A program made the position numbers and the translations under genes. Below, one piece after another: positions 1 through 8,950 of a DNA stretch of 64,000 nucleotides; the stretch's first letter is position 1, and the number at the start of each line of letters is the position of its first letter. Origin of the DNA: Nocardioides sp. (GTDB lineage: Bacteria > Actinomycetota > Actinomycetes > Propionibacteriales > Nocardioidaceae); contig JAICHQ010000007.1 of NCBI GenBank assembly GCA_025924815.1, forward strand, positions 1 to 64,000. Reading direction: 5' to 3'. Under the pieces are notes generated by a model. That model searched no databases and was not told where the DNA came from. It saw only the letters and a list, made by a program, of their open reading frames with translations.

Positions 1-402
1 GCCGCGCTCGACGCCGAGCAGCCCGACCCCGGCGGCCGCCAGGGCGACCCACGCGAGGTCGCGGGCGCGACGGCTGCCGGCGACGGCCAGGCCGAGCGGC
101 CCGAGGAACTCGATGGTCACCGCGATCCCGAGCGGGATGCGGGCGAACGACTCGTAGATCGCCCAGTTCATGGTCCCGAGGACGATGCCGAAGGCGATCG
201 CCACCCGCCAGTCCTCCGGCGTACGCCCTCGCAGCGCGGGCCGGGCCACCGCGCTGAGGACCACCGCACTCGTGGCGAGACGCAGCCAGACCAGGGTCAG
301 CGGGTCGGCGTCGTCGAACAGGTTCTTGGCGATCGCCGCGCCCAGCTGCACCGACGCGATGCCGACGACCACCAGCCACACCGGCGGGACCCTCGACAGC
401 AC
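1..402 (-). CDS. EamA/DMT-family transporter, 3' end cut by window edge
   Basis: The visible 134 N-terminal residues are rich in hydrophobic segments and read like the drug/metabolite transporter (EamA) superfamily, most similar in feel to RhtA-type threonine/homoserine exporters (PLTLVWLRL near residue 38, then MNWAIYESFARIPLGIAV). The start is GTG at 402; an in-frame stop at 414-412 excludes any longer start. The gene lies 46 bp downstream of the PadR-type regulator gene on the same strand, so the two may be co-transcribed. It is expected to be an inner-membrane exporter, with substrate unknown. The remainder lies beyond the left edge. Confidence 0.8.
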   Translation of the reverse strand, partial: MLSRVPPVWLVVVGIASVQLGAAIAKNLFDDADPLTLVWLRLATSAVVLSAVARPALRGRTPEDWRVAIAFGIVLGTMNWAIYESFARIPLGIAVTIEFLGPLGLAVAGSRRARDLAWVALAAAGVGLLGVERG

Positions 403-448
403 CCGAGCAACCTACCCACCCTCGACTCGGCCCGAAGGTGGGTGCCGA

Positions 449-1024
449 TCACACCCGCTCGGCACAGGCCGACTCGGCGTTCAGCCGGTCCAGGGCCCGT
501 CGGGTGTGCCGGGTCTCCGCGGCGAAATAGTCCAACCCCCAGTCGGCCACCACCGACGGGTAGTAGAAGGCCTCACCGGCGCCGTCGGCGCCCCGCAGCG
601 ACTCGCGCACCTCCCGCAGGTCGCGTCGCGCCACGGCGAGCTCGTCGGCGTACTCCTCGAGCATCGCCCGGATCCGCTCGGGGTCGGAGGCGTGCCCGAT
701 CAGCAGCCGCAGCAGCACGGTGTGCTTCAGCGTGGGGAAGCCGACCGTCGAGCCCGCGATCCAGCCACGGAGCGCCGCCGAGCCCGCCGTGGTGATCCGG
801 TACGCCGTCGTACGCCGCCCCCGGCCGGCGGTCGTGACCGGTTCGAGCAGCCCGTGCTCGGTCAGCCGCGCGAGCTCGGTGTAGATCTGGCTCATCGCCG
901 GCGCGACCCAGTAGAAGCGCAAAGTGTTGTCGGCGCGCTGCTTGAGCTCGTAGCCGGTCAGCTCGTCGCCGAACGTGAGCAGCCCCAGCAGTGCGTACGC
1001 CGTGACCGGCAGGTCTTGACTCAT
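449..1024 (-). CDS. PadR-family transcriptional regulator
   Basis: This 191-residue protein has an N-terminal winged helix typical of PadR (ALLGLLTFGDELTGYELKQR at residues 12-31, then YTELARLTEHGLL and a basic wing GRGRRTTAYRIT), followed by a C-terminal alpha-helical dimerisation region (Vir_act_alpha_C type, about residues 95-185). PadR proteins bind palindromic operators and usually repress a neighbouring exporter or enzyme gene. The gene is divergent from the BNR-repeat gene at 1092, with an inverted repeat between them, and precedes the EamA gene on the same strand. Either neighbour could be its target. The ligand is unknown. Confidence 0.9.
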   Translation of the reverse strand: MSQDLPVTAYALLGLLTFGDELTGYELKQRADNTLRFYWVAPAMSQIYTELARLTEHGLLEPVTTAGRGRRTTAYRITTAGSAALRGWIAGSTVGFPTLKHTVLLRLLIGHASDPERIRAMLEEYADELAVARRDLREVRESLRGADGAGEAFYYPSVVADWGLDYFAAETRHTRRALDRLNAESACAERV

Positions 1025-1038
1025 GGTCCGTCCAGACT

Positions 1039-1059
1039 ACTCTTCCGATTAGGAATAGT
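1039..1059. promoter_or_regulatory. Inverted repeat between divergent genes, candidate PadR operator
   Basis: Arms ACTCTTCC (1039-1046) and GGAATAGT (1052-1059) are complementary at seven of eight positions around a 5-nt spacer. The site lies 15 bp upstream of the PadR start codon and 32 bp upstream of the divergent gene's start. PadR regulators typically autoregulate from such palindromes. Binding by this protein is inferred from location only. Confidence 0.5.
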
Positions 1060-1091
1060 TGGCGGGGTCGAATGACGGAGGGAGCAACCTC

Positions 1092-2180
1092 ATGGGCGAC
1101 ACCGTGGTGATGGTCGGCACGCGCAAGGGTCTGTGGATCGGGCGGTCCGACGAGGCCCGTCGCGACTGGAGCTGGACGGGGCCGCACTTCCCGATGGAGG
1201 AGGTGTACTCGGCCATGATCGACACCCGTGGCGGGACGCCACGGCTCCTGGCCGGCGCGAGCTCGAGCTGGCTCGGCCCCCAGGTGTGGCGCTCCGACGA
1301 CCTCGGGGCGTCGTGGCAGGAGACGCCGAACGGCGCCGTCCGCTTCCCCGAGGACACCGACGCCGCGGTCGCGCGCGTCTGGCAGCTCGTTCCCGGGGTC
1401 GACGACGACGTCGTGTACGCCGGCACCGAGCCGGGCGCCATCTTCCGCTCGGACGACCGGGGCGAGACGTTCGAGCTCGAGCGCGGGCTGTGGGACCACC
1501 CGCAGCGTCCGGAGTGGAACGCGGGCTTCGGCGGCCAGGCGTTCCACACGATTCTGCCGCACCCCACCGAGCCGGCGAAGGTGCTCGCGGCGATCTCCAC
1601 CGGCGGCGTCTACCGCACCGACGACGGCGGCGACTCGTGGTACCCCTCGAACACCGGGGTCAAGGCGGAGTTCTTCCCCGGCGAGCGCAGCTATCCCGAG
1701 TTCGGTCAGTGCGTGCACAAGGTGACCCGCCACCCGACGGCGCCCGACCTGCTCTACCTGCAGAACCACGGCGGGGTCTACCGCTCCGAGGACGGCGGCG
1801 ACAGCTGGCAGGACATCGCCCCCGGACTTCCGTCGGAGTTCGGCTTCCCGATCGTGGTCCATCCGCACGACCCCGAGAGTGTCTACGCGTTCCCGATCGT
1901 GGACGCCGGGGCGCGCTGGCCGGTCGACGGCCACGCTCGCGTATGGCGCTCGACCGACCGCGGTGGGAGCTGGTCGGCGCTGGGCGACGGCAGCCTGCCC
2001 GACGACTACTACATCGCGGTCATGCGCGACGCGATGTGCGTCGACACCCACGACACCCACGGCCTGTACTTCGGAGGCCGCAACGGCGGCGTCTGGGCCT
2101 CACCCGATGCCGGGGAGTCGTGGACCGAGATCCACAAGGACCTCCCCGACGTCTGCGTCGTACGCGCTGCGGTCATCTGA
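1092..2180 (+). CDS. BNR/sialidase-like beta-propeller protein
   Basis: The 362-residue product contains repeated Asp-box-like motifs (VWRSDDLGASW, IFRSDDRGETF, VYRTDDGGDSW, VYRSEDGGDSW, VWRSTDRGGSW, VWASPDAGESW), the signature of BNR/WD40-YVTN type beta-propellers. It has no signal peptide, so it is probably cytoplasmic. Actinobacterial relatives are annotated as exo-alpha-sialidase-like or WD40/YVTN repeat proteins without a proven reaction, and no sialidase catalytic set is evident. The ATG at 1092 follows a purine-rich GGAGGGAG sequence at about 1077-1084. It is divergent from padR and may be regulated by it. Confidence 0.82.
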   Translation: MGDTVVMVGTRKGLWIGRSDEARRDWSWTGPHFPMEEVYSAMIDTRGGTPRLLAGASSSWLGPQVWRSDDLGASWQETPNGAVRFPEDTDAAVARVWQLVPGVDDDVVYAGTEPGAIFRSDDRGETFELERGLWDHPQRPEWNAGFGGQAFHTILPHPTEPAKVLAAISTGGVYRTDDGGDSWYPSNTGVKAEFFPGERSYPEFGQCVHKVTRHPTAPDLLYLQNHGGVYRSEDGGDSWQDIAPGLPSEFGFPIVVHPHDPESVYAFPIVDAGARWPVDGHARVWRSTDRGGSWSALGDGSLPDDYYIAVMRDAMCVDTHDTHGLYFGGRNGGVWASPDAGESWTEIHKDLPDVCVVRAAVI

Positions 2181-2197
2181 GCCCGAGTCTGGGTGAG

Positions 2198-2225
2198 ACG
2201 CCGCGGTCGGGGGATGCCGCGGCGT
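2198..2225 (+). promoter_or_regulatory. Hairpin 16 nt upstream of ilvD
   Basis: ACGCCGCGG (2198-2206) and CCGCGGCGT (2217-2225) form a perfect 9-bp stem with a 10-nt loop. No U-run follows, so it is not an obvious intrinsic terminator. It lies between the BNR gene stop (2180) and the ilvD start (2242), and could be a mRNA 3' end or affect ilvD translation. Its function is unproven. Confidence 0.4.
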
Positions 2226-2241
2226 CACTAGGCTGCGAGGC

Positions 2242-3918
2242 ATGAGTACGCCGGACCTCAAGCCCCGCTCGCGCGACGTCACCGATGGGCTGGAGAAGAC
2301 CGCGGCTCGGGGCATGCTCCGCGCCGTGGGGATGGGTGACGAGGACTTCGCCAAGCCGCAGATCGGGGTCGCCTCCAGCTGGAACGAGATCACCCCCTGC
2401 AACCTCTCCCTGCAGCGACTGGCCCAGGCGGTCAAGAACGGCGTGCACGCCGCGGGCGGATATCCGCTCGAGTTCGGGACGATCTCGGTCTCCGACGGCA
2501 TCGCGATGGGTCACGAGGGGATGCACTTCTCACTGGTCAGCCGCGAGGTGATCGCCGACTCCGTGGAGACGGTGATGATGGCCGAGCGTCTCGACGGCTC
2601 GGTGCTGCTGGCCGGCTGCGACAAGAGCCTGCCGGGCATGATGATGGCCGCCGCCCGCCTCGACCTGGCCAGCGTCTTCCTGTACGCCGGTTCGATCATG
2701 CCCGGGCAGGTCGACGGTCGCGACGTCACCATCATCGACGCGTTCGAGGCGGTCGGGGCGTGCCTGGCCGGGAAGATCAGCCGCGAGGAGGTCGACCGCA
2801 TCGAGCGGGCGATCTGCCCCGGCGAGGGCGCGTGCGGCGGCATGTACACCGCGAACACGATGGCCGCCGTCGCCGAGGCGATCGGGATGAGCCTGCCGGG
2901 TTCGGCCGCGCCGCCCGCGGTCGACCGACGCCGCGACGGCTTCGCCCACCGCTCCGGCGAGGCGGTGGTGAACCTCCTGCGCGAGGGCATCACCGCGCGC
3001 CAGGTCATGACCATGGAGGCGTTCGAGAACGCGATCACCGTCGTGATGGCTCTCGGCGGCTCCACCAACGCGGTGCTCCACCTCCTGGCGATGGCCCGGG
3101 AGGCCGAGGTCGACCTGACCATCGACGACTTCAACCGGATCGGCGACCGGGTGCCTCACCTCGGCGACCTCAAGCCCTTCGGGCGCTACGTGATGAACGA
3201 CGTCGACAAGGTCGGCGGCATCCCCGTGGTCATGAAGGCGCTCCTCGATGCCGGGCTCATGAACGGCGACGCACTGACCGTGACCGGGAAGACCATGGCG
3301 GAGAACCTGGCGGAGCTCTCACCACCCTCGCTCGACGACGACGTGCTGCGGTCCCTCGACCGCCCGATCCACAAGACCGGGGGGCTCACCATCCTCACCG
3401 GGTCGCTCGCGCCGGAGGGTGCGGTGGTGAAGTCGGCCGGCTTCGACGACTCGACGTTCACCGGCACCGCCCGGGTCTTCGACGGCGAGCGCGCGGCGAT
3501 GGACGCGCTGGAGGCCGGGACGATCGCGGCCGGTGACGTCGTGGTCATCCGCTACGAGGGTCCCAAGGGCGGCCCCGGCATGCGCGAGATGCTCGCGATC
3601 ACCGGCGCGATCAAGGGCGCCGGCCTGGGCAAGGACGTGCTGCTGATCACCGACGGCCGGTTCTCCGGAGGTACGACGGGGCTGTGCGTCGGCCACATCG
3701 CTCCCGAGGCGGTCGACGGCGGGCCGATCGCGTTCGTCCGCGACGGCGACCGGATCACCCTCGACGTCGCCCACCGATCCCTCGAGGTCGAGCAGGGTGA
3801 CGACTGGGAGTCGCGCCGCGACGGCTGGGAGCCGCCCCCGCCGAAGTACACCCGCGGGGTGCTCGGCAAGTACGCCAAGATCGTGCAGTCGGCCGCCCAC
3901 GGCGCGGTCTGCGGCTGA
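2242..3918 (+). CDS. ilvD: Dihydroxy-acid dehydratase
   Basis: IlvD dehydrates 2,3-dihydroxy-isovalerate and 2,3-dihydroxy-3-methylvalerate to the keto acids that precede valine/leucine and isoleucine. The 558-residue length is normal for the family. Three cysteines expected to hold the iron-sulfur cluster are present: C53 in ITPCN, C126 in GCDKS and C198 in [10 protein letters not shown]. The C-terminal half has the family [12 protein letters not shown] and [17 protein letters not shown] motifs. It is encoded alone, separate from ilvBNC 10 kb away. The upstream hairpin at 2198-2225 is the only visible candidate control element. Confidence 0.97.
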   Translation: MSTPDLKPRSRDVTDGLEKTAARGMLRAVGMGDEDFAKPQIGVASSWNEITPCNLSLQRLAQAVKNGVHAAGGYPLEFGTISVSDGIAMGHEGMHFSLVSREVIADSVETVMMAERLDGSVLLAGCDKSLPGMMMAAARLDLASVFLYAGSIMPGQVDGRDVTIIDAFEAVGACLAGKISREEVDRIERAICPGEGACGGMYTANTMAAVAEAIGMSLPGSAAPPAVDRRRDGFAHRSGEAVVNLLREGITARQVMTMEAFENAITVVMALGGSTNAVLHLLAMAREAEVDLTIDDFNRIGDRVPHLGDLKPFGRYVMNDVDKVGGIPVVMKALLDAGLMNGDALTVTGKTMAENLAELSPPSLDDDVLRSLDRPIHKTGGLTILTGSLAPEGAVVKSAGFDDSTFTGTARVFDGERAAMDALEAGTIAAGDVVVIRYEGPKGGPGMREMLAITGAIKGAGLGKDVLLITDGRFSGGTTGLCVGHIAPEAVDGGPIAFVRDGDRITLDVAHRSLEVEQGDDWESRRDGWEPPPPKYTRGVLGKYAKIVQSAAHGAVCG

Positions 3919-3919
3919 T

Positions 3920-3955
3920 AGGACTCGCCCCGGGACGGCCGGGCGCCGTAGTCCT
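3920..3955. terminator. Imperfect hairpin between convergent genes
   Basis: AGGACT-CGCCC (3920-3930) can pair with GGGCG (3941-3945) and AGTCCT (3950-3955), interrupted by a 4-nt bulge. It starts directly after the ilvD stop and faces the convergent S66 peptidase gene. There is no T-run, so terminator function is only plausible. Confidence 0.3.
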
Positions 3956-4024
3956 CACAGTGGAGGAGGGCCACCTCGCCGTGCGGTTCGCGGGCACCCG
4001 GACGCCGACGTACGGCGCGCCGGC

Positions 4025-5077
4025 TCAGGCATAGTCCGCCCAGACCCGCCGCGCGACGGCGTCGACGGTCATCGTGCCGCCGTAGGGAAGGACCCACTGC
4101 GGCCGGGTGTGGCCGAAGGGCACGCCGATCACCACGACCGCGTCGGGGTTGTAGCGACCGATCGTCGCCAGGGCCGCGTCGCGCTGCGCTCGACGGGCTG
4201 CTGCTCGGTCGTCGGGGGAGGGGCGGTGCTCGTGGGTCGACGTCGGCGGGCGCGACACCACGACGGCGTCGACGGCCGCGAGCAGGCCGCGCTCGCCGAG
4301 CGAGCGGACGATGTAGCCGAACTCCGAGGCCGGAATGAGCTCCTCCGACGACTCCAGCAGCAGGATGCCGCCGCCGAGCACGGACGGGTCCGGCGGGAAG
4401 CGGCCGGCGGTCAGGATCCACTGCAGCACCTCGATGCAGCCTCCCCAGGTCGGCCCGGTCACCGACCGCTCGGGGCCGCCCCAGGTCCAGGACTCGGTCG
4501 GCTCGCGGTCGCCGTACGTCGTCAGCGCGGCCGGGTCCTCCCAGCGCACGCCGACGTCCTCCGACTCGCCGGGCTCGGTGATCTCCAGCCGGCCGCCCTC
4601 GAGCAGCGCGGCCCGCAGCGACCGGAGGTGGACGTCGTCGAGGCCGGGGCCCGGGCCGATCTGCACCTGGGTCGAGCCACCGTGGAAGGAGGCGACGCCG
4701 TGGGTCCACAGCCAGCTGAGGAGGTTGGTGTTGTCGCTGTAGCCCAGGCACGGCTTGGGATCCGCCCGGACGGGTCCGGCGTCCAGGTGAGGCACCACCG
4801 TGATCTGGTCGTCGCCGCCGATGGTGGCCAGGACGGCGCGGATCCCGGGGTCGGCGAACGCGGCGTTCAGGTCGGCGGCCCGGTCGCGTGCCGTCGCGTC
4901 GAGCCGCCGCGTCGTCGGGTACTCCACCGGCTCGAGCTCGAGCACGTCGCGGATCCGCTGGAGGGCCTGCTCGTGCACCGTCGGGGCGACCGCCGGCGCG
5001 GCGAAACCGGGGGAGAGGACCGCCACCCTGTCGCCGGGCGAGAGCTTGGGTGGGTGCACGAGGTCGCGGCCGCTCAT
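4025..5077 (-). CDS. S66-family LD-carboxypeptidase / MccF-like peptidase
   Basis: This 350-residue protein matches the S66 serine peptidase family: a hydrophobic start PGDRVAVLSPG, the nucleophile elbow GYSDNT with S114, FHGGSTQVQ, and a C-terminal FGHTRPQWVLPYGG. S66 enzymes include muramoyl-tetrapeptide LD-carboxypeptidases of murein recycling and MccF, which cleaves microcin C. The sequence does not tell which applies, and no signal peptide is present, so it is cytoplasmic. The ATG at 5077 overlaps the stop of the upstream decarboxylase gene in an ATGA arrangement, so the two are translationally coupled. Confidence 0.9.
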   Translation of the reverse strand: MSGRDLVHPPKLSPGDRVAVLSPGFAAPAVAPTVHEQALQRIRDVLELEPVEYPTTRRLDATARDRAADLNAAFADPGIRAVLATIGGDDQITVVPHLDAGPVRADPKPCLGYSDNTNLLSWLWTHGVASFHGGSTQVQIGPGPGLDDVHLRSLRAALLEGGRLEITEPGESEDVGVRWEDPAALTTYGDREPTESWTWGGPERSVTGPTWGGCIEVLQWILTAGRFPPDPSVLGGGILLLESSEELIPASEFGYIVRSLGERGLLAAVDAVVVSRPPTSTHEHRPSPDDRAAARRAQRDAALATIGRYNPDAVVVIGVPFGHTRPQWVLPYGGTMTVDAVARRVWADYA

Positions 5078-6432
5078 CCGGCAGCCTCCGCCGCGCGATG
5101 GAGCGCCTCGAGCGAGCGGCGTACGTCGTCGTCGGTCGTGCTCCAGTTGCTGACCGAGATGCGCACGATCGCGCGGTCGTGCCAGCGCGACCCGGACATC
5201 CAGGTGACACCGTCCGCGAGCAGCGCCTCCCCCACCGACCGGGTGCGGTCGTCGTCGCCGAAGCTCAGGCAGACCTGGGTGAAGACGACGTCGTTGTGCA
5301 CCTCGCAGCCCGGGATCTCCCGGGCGCCGTCTGCGAGCGTACGGGCATGGCTGGCCAGCCGCTCGACGAGGTCGGCCACGCCGGAGCGGCCCAGGCTGCG
5401 CAGCGCGGCCCAGGTGGCGAAGCCGCGGCCGCGCCGCGACAGCTCGGGAGTGCGCTCCTGGGGGTCGCCCGACGCCTGGATCAGATAGTCGCCGTGCATG
5501 GCCATCGACGACGCCAGCGCGTCGGCGTCGCGCACGATCGCCAACCCGGCGTCGTAGGGGACGTTGAGCGTCTTGTGCGCGTCGGTCGCCCACGAGTCGG
5601 CGTCGGCGAGGCCGCGGACGCGCTCGCGCCAACGTGGTGAGACCGCCGCCCAGAGCCCGAAGGCACCGTCGACGTGCACCCACGCGCCGCGCTCGTGGGC
5701 CAGCGCCACGCAGTCGGCGAACGGGTCGAAGTCTCCGGAGTGGATGTTGCCGGCCTGGAGCACGACGATCGCGGGTCCGCCGACATCGGCCAGGCTTTCG
5801 GCGAGAGCCTCCGGCCGGATCCTTCCGGCGGCGTCGGCCGGTACGGCGATCGGGTCGCCGAGGCCGAGGAACCGCAGCGGTAGGTCCACCGACGGGTGGC
5901 GCTCGGGCCCGACCAGCACCCGTACGCCGGGTCCGCCGCGCAGGCCGGCTCGCACGTCGTACCCGGCGCGGCGCAGCGCGGTGTCGCGGGCGGCTGCGAG
6001 GCAGGTGAAGTTGGCCATCGTCGCGCCGGTCACGAAGCCGACCGCCGACCCGGACGGCAACCCGAACAGGTCGAGCAGCCATCGGCCCGCCACCTCCTCG
6101 ACCGCCGCGCCGGCCGGCGTCAGGCTGCGGAGGCCGACGTTCTGGTCCCATGCAGAGGTCAGCCAGTCCGCGCCCAGGGCGGCGGGCAGCGACCCACCGA
6201 TCACCATCCCGAAGAACCGGCCGGAGGGGATCGCGACCAGTCCCGGCTCGCAGGCCTCGGCGAGGAGGTCGACCACCTCGGCCGCCGGCGTGGGCCCGTC
6301 GGGGAGGTCACCGAGCCGGCGCACCATCTCGTCGGCGTCGACCGCGGGCGGCACCGGGCGCTCGTCGAGCGAGTCGAGCCACGTGACGGCGTGCTCGTGG
6401 GCGCGTTCCAGGGCTGCGGATCGGGATTCCAT
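5074..6432 (-). CDS. Group II pyridoxal-5'-phosphate-dependent decarboxylase
   Basis: The 452-residue protein belongs to the aromatic-L-amino-acid/glutamate decarboxylase family: GFVTGATMANFTCL for phosphate and substrate binding, HVDGAFGLWA in the PLP site, and the Schiff-base lysine K287 in ATDAHKTLN. The amino-acid substrate cannot be read from the sequence. ATG at 6432 is chosen because GGGAGAG lies 8 nt upstream; a GTG three codons earlier abuts that site. The stop overlaps the start of the S66 peptidase gene, making a two-gene operon. Confidence 0.9.
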   Translation of the reverse strand: MESRSAALERAHEHAVTWLDSLDERPVPPAVDADEMVRRLGDLPDGPTPAAEVVDLLAEACEPGLVAIPSGRFFGMVIGGSLPAALGADWLTSAWDQNVGLRSLTPAGAAVEEVAGRWLLDLFGLPSGSAVGFVTGATMANFTCLAAARDTALRRAGYDVRAGLRGGPGVRVLVGPERHPSVDLPLRFLGLGDPIAVPADAAGRIRPEALAESLADVGGPAIVVLQAGNIHSGDFDPFADCVALAHERGAWVHVDGAFGLWAAVSPRWRERVRGLADADSWATDAHKTLNVPYDAGLAIVRDADALASSMAMHGDYLIQASGDPQERTPELSRRGRGFATWAALRSLGRSGVADLVERLASHARTLADGAREIPGCEVHNDVVFTQVCLSFGDDDRTRSVGEALLADGVTWMSGSRWHDRAIVRISVSNWSTTDDDVRRSLEALHRAAEAAG

Positions 6433-6612
6433 GAGGGACACTCTCCCGGTCCCACCGCCGCGGGTCGACAACCTTTTCGCGTCACGACCCGTCCCAGATC
6501 GTCCGCACGTTCGCACCGGCAGACGCCGGTGGGTGCGAGAATCGGACCGCAGACTCGTCGTCGACCCGGCCGCCCCTCGGACGGCCCGGCCCGTGAGGGA
6601 GGGCAGCTCGAG

Positions 6613-7635
6613 GTGAGGTCGGACTTCGCTGCGCGGTGGCGCTCTCCGCTCTCGCTGACCGTCCTGGGACTCGTGCTCCTCGTCCTGCTGGCCGCCGTCG
6701 TGGGGCATGCCGGAGACCGGTCGCCGGCGCAGGCGGTCCCTTCCGACGACCTCGCGGCCGAGGCGCCCGACTCGGCGCTCGTCACCGCGACCGTCCTGCC
6801 GTCGTACGTCGTCCCCGCACCGCCGCCGATCGCGCCGAGGCCGCAGCTCCCGGGTGGCGGCTACCGGATCTTCGGCGATCACGGCCACCCGCGGTTCCTG
6901 GTCGCCTACTACGGCACCGCCCAGACCGGCTCGATGGGGGTCCTCGGCGCCACCGACCCCGAGACCATGCAGCGGCGCCTGATGCACGCGGCGCGGCCGT
7001 TCCGCGAGGCAGGCGAGCAAATCCAGCCGGTCTACGAGCTGATCGTGACCGTGGCCGACCGCTCGCCGGGTGCCGACCACGACTACAGCCACGACATCCC
7101 GCGCGCGCTGGTCGCGCAGTACGTGCGGGCGGCGCACGTCCACGGAGCCCTGCTCCTGCTCGACCTCCAGACCGGGCGAGCCCCGTTCCCCGTCGTCGCC
7201 CAGCGGTGGGCCTGGGCGCTGAAGAAGCCGTGGGTCGGACTGGCGCTGGACCCCGAGTGGCGGATGGGCCCGCACCAGGTCCCGGCCTCGGTGGTCGGGG
7301 CGGTGCGCGCGGCCGAGGTCAACCGCACCTCGCTGTGGCTCTCACGCCTGGTCCAGCGCAGGGGGCTCCCGGAGAAGCTCTTCGTGCTCCACCAGTTCCG
7401 GGTGTCGATGCTGCCCGACATCGGCCGGATCGCCCACCGGTCCGGGCTGGCGATGGTGCAGCACACCGACGGGTTCGGCACCCGGGGGCAGAAGCTCGCG
7501 ACGTACCACGCGGTCGCCCGGCCGCACCGGGTCCGCCAGGGCTTCAAGCTGTTCTACCACTGGGACGTCCACCGCTTCACGCCACAGCAGGTGCGCCGGA
7601 TCCACCCGGCCGTCAGCTTCGTCAGCTATCAGTGA
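6613..7635 (+). CDS. Membrane-anchored or secreted protein, possible TIM-barrel, function unknown
   Basis: The 340-residue product starts with a basic stretch and one hydrophobic segment (LSLTVLGLVLLVLLAAVV, about residues 13-30), then a proline-rich linker (about 70-80), then a globular domain of about 250 residues. Features such as FLVAYYGTAQTGSMGVLG, LDPEWRMGP and MVQHTDGFGT alternate hydrophobic strands with acidic or aromatic ends, as in glycoside-hydrolase-like barrels, but I cannot assign catalysis. GTG at 6613 is preceded by GGGAGG about 9 nt upstream. It stands alone between a divergent decarboxylase gene and kynU. Confidence 0.75.
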   Translation: MRSDFAARWRSPLSLTVLGLVLLVLLAAVVGHAGDRSPAQAVPSDDLAAEAPDSALVTATVLPSYVVPAPPPIAPRPQLPGGGYRIFGDHGHPRFLVAYYGTAQTGSMGVLGATDPETMQRRLMHAARPFREAGEQIQPVYELIVTVADRSPGADHDYSHDIPRALVAQYVRAAHVHGALLLLDLQTGRAPFPVVAQRWAWALKKPWVGLALDPEWRMGPHQVPASVVGAVRAAEVNRTSLWLSRLVQRRGLPEKLFVLHQFRVSMLPDIGRIAHRSGLAMVQHTDGFGTRGQKLATYHAVARPHRVRQGFKLFYHWDVHRFTPQQVRRIHPAVSFVSYQ

Positions 7636-7681
7636 CGGCGGCGGCGACGCGCGTCGCTGCCCGGGTGCAAGACTTCGGAGC

Positions 7682-8884
7682 ATGACGCACGCCCTCGACG
7701 ACGCCGATCCCCTGGCCGCGCTGCGCGACCGCTTCGTCGGCACCGACTCGGACCTGGTCTACCTCGACGGCAACTCGCTGGGCCGGCCGCTGAAGGTCAC
7801 CGCCGACCGGCTGTGCCGGTTCGTCGAGGACGAGTGGGGCGGCCGGCTGATCCGCGGCTGGGACGAGGGCTGGTTCGACCTCCCGCTGTCGCTCGGCGAC
7901 GAGCTGGGCCGGGTGGTGCTCGGCGCCGCTTCGGGGCAGGTCGCGATCGGCGACTCGACGACGGTGCTGCTCTACAAGCTGATGCGCACGGCGATTGCGG
8001 CCCGGCCGGGCCGCACCGAGATCGTGATCGACCGCGACAACTTTCCGACCGACCGCTACCTCGCCGCCGGGGTCGCCGCCGAGTGCGGCCTGACGATCCG
8101 CTGGCTCGACGTCGACACCTCGGCCGGAGCCACCGTCGAGCAGGTGGCTGCTGCGGTGGGCGAGGAGACCGCCCTCGTCGCCCTGAGCCACGTCTCCTAC
8201 CGGTCGGCGTGGATCGCCGACGTCGCCGCGATCACCGCGGCGGCCCATGACGCGGGTGCCCTCGTGCTCTGGGACCTGTGCCACTCGGTGGGCTCCGTGC
8301 CCACCGAGCTGGACTCCTGGGGGGTCGACCTGGCGGCCGGCTGCACCTACAAGTACCTCAACGGCGGCCCTGGCTCCCCGGCGTTCTGCTATGTCGCCGA
8401 GCGCCATCTCGACACCTTCGTCCAGCCGATCCAGGGCTGGATCGGCAACACCGACCCGTTCGTGATGGGGCCGGACTACGTCCCGGTGCCGGGCATCCGG
8501 CGCTTTCTGTCGGGCACGCCGGCGGTGGTCGGGATGCTGGCGATCCAGGACATGGTCGCGCTGGTCGACGAGGTCGGGATCGACGCCGTACGCACGAAGT
8601 CCGAGCGGCTCACGGCCCACACCGTCGACCTCGCCGACGACCGGCTCGCGCCGTACGGCGTGACCCTGGCGTCGCCGCGCGACCCGGAGCGACGGGGAGG
8701 GCACGTGACGCTCCAGCACCCGCGGATGAAGGAGGTCGTGCGCGCCCTGTGGGAGCGTGACGTCCTTCCCGACTACCGCGACCCCGGCGGTCTGCGGATC
8801 GGGCTCTCGCCGCTGTCGACGTCGTTCGACGAGCTCGAGCGAGGGATCGAGCAGGTGAGGATGCTGCTCTCGGATCTCCGCTGA
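7682..8884 (+). CDS. kynU: Kynureninase
   Basis: Kynureninase is a PLP enzyme that cleaves kynurenine (or 3-hydroxykynurenine) to anthranilate (or 3-hydroxyanthranilate) and alanine in tryptophan breakdown. At 400 residues it has the family opening VYLDGNSLGRP, the FPTDRY segment, WDLCHSVGSVP, and the Schiff-base lysine K224 in CTYKYLNGGPGSPAF. No tryptophan dioxygenase or formamidase gene is adjacent, so the rest of the pathway must be elsewhere. A strong hairpin follows the stop. Confidence 0.95.
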   Translation: MTHALDDADPLAALRDRFVGTDSDLVYLDGNSLGRPLKVTADRLCRFVEDEWGGRLIRGWDEGWFDLPLSLGDELGRVVLGAASGQVAIGDSTTVLLYKLMRTAIAARPGRTEIVIDRDNFPTDRYLAAGVAAECGLTIRWLDVDTSAGATVEQVAAAVGEETALVALSHVSYRSAWIADVAAITAAAHDAGALVLWDLCHSVGSVPTELDSWGVDLAAGCTYKYLNGGPGSPAFCYVAERHLDTFVQPIQGWIGNTDPFVMGPDYVPVPGIRRFLSGTPAVVGMLAIQDMVALVDEVGIDAVRTKSERLTAHTVDLADDRLAPYGVTLASPRDPERRGGHVTLQHPRMKEVVRALWERDVLPDYRDPGGLRIGLSPLSTSFDELERGIEQVRMLLSDLR

Positions 8885-8899
8885 CCCCCCATCGGACGG

Positions 8900-8930
8900 C
8901 GAAGGGCCCCGGCGATGCCGGGGCCCTTCG
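8900..8930. terminator. Bidirectional hairpin terminator between kynU and the subtilase gene
   Basis: CGAAGGGCCCCGGC (8900-8913) and its exact complement (8917-8930) form a 14-bp perfect stem with a 3-nt GAT loop, between convergent genes. The AAGGGCCCC...GGGGCCCTT pattern is typical of actinobacterial intrinsic terminators with a weak U-tract. Confidence 0.85.
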
Positions 8931-8950
8931 TGTGTCGCTGTCAGACGGGA

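Noticed and set aside
573-2060. Long minus-strand open frame across padR and the beta-propeller gene
   Set aside because: Its residues are low-complexity, Arg/Val/Gly-rich antisense translation of two well-supported genes; the same applies to other long antisense frames in this GC-rich window.
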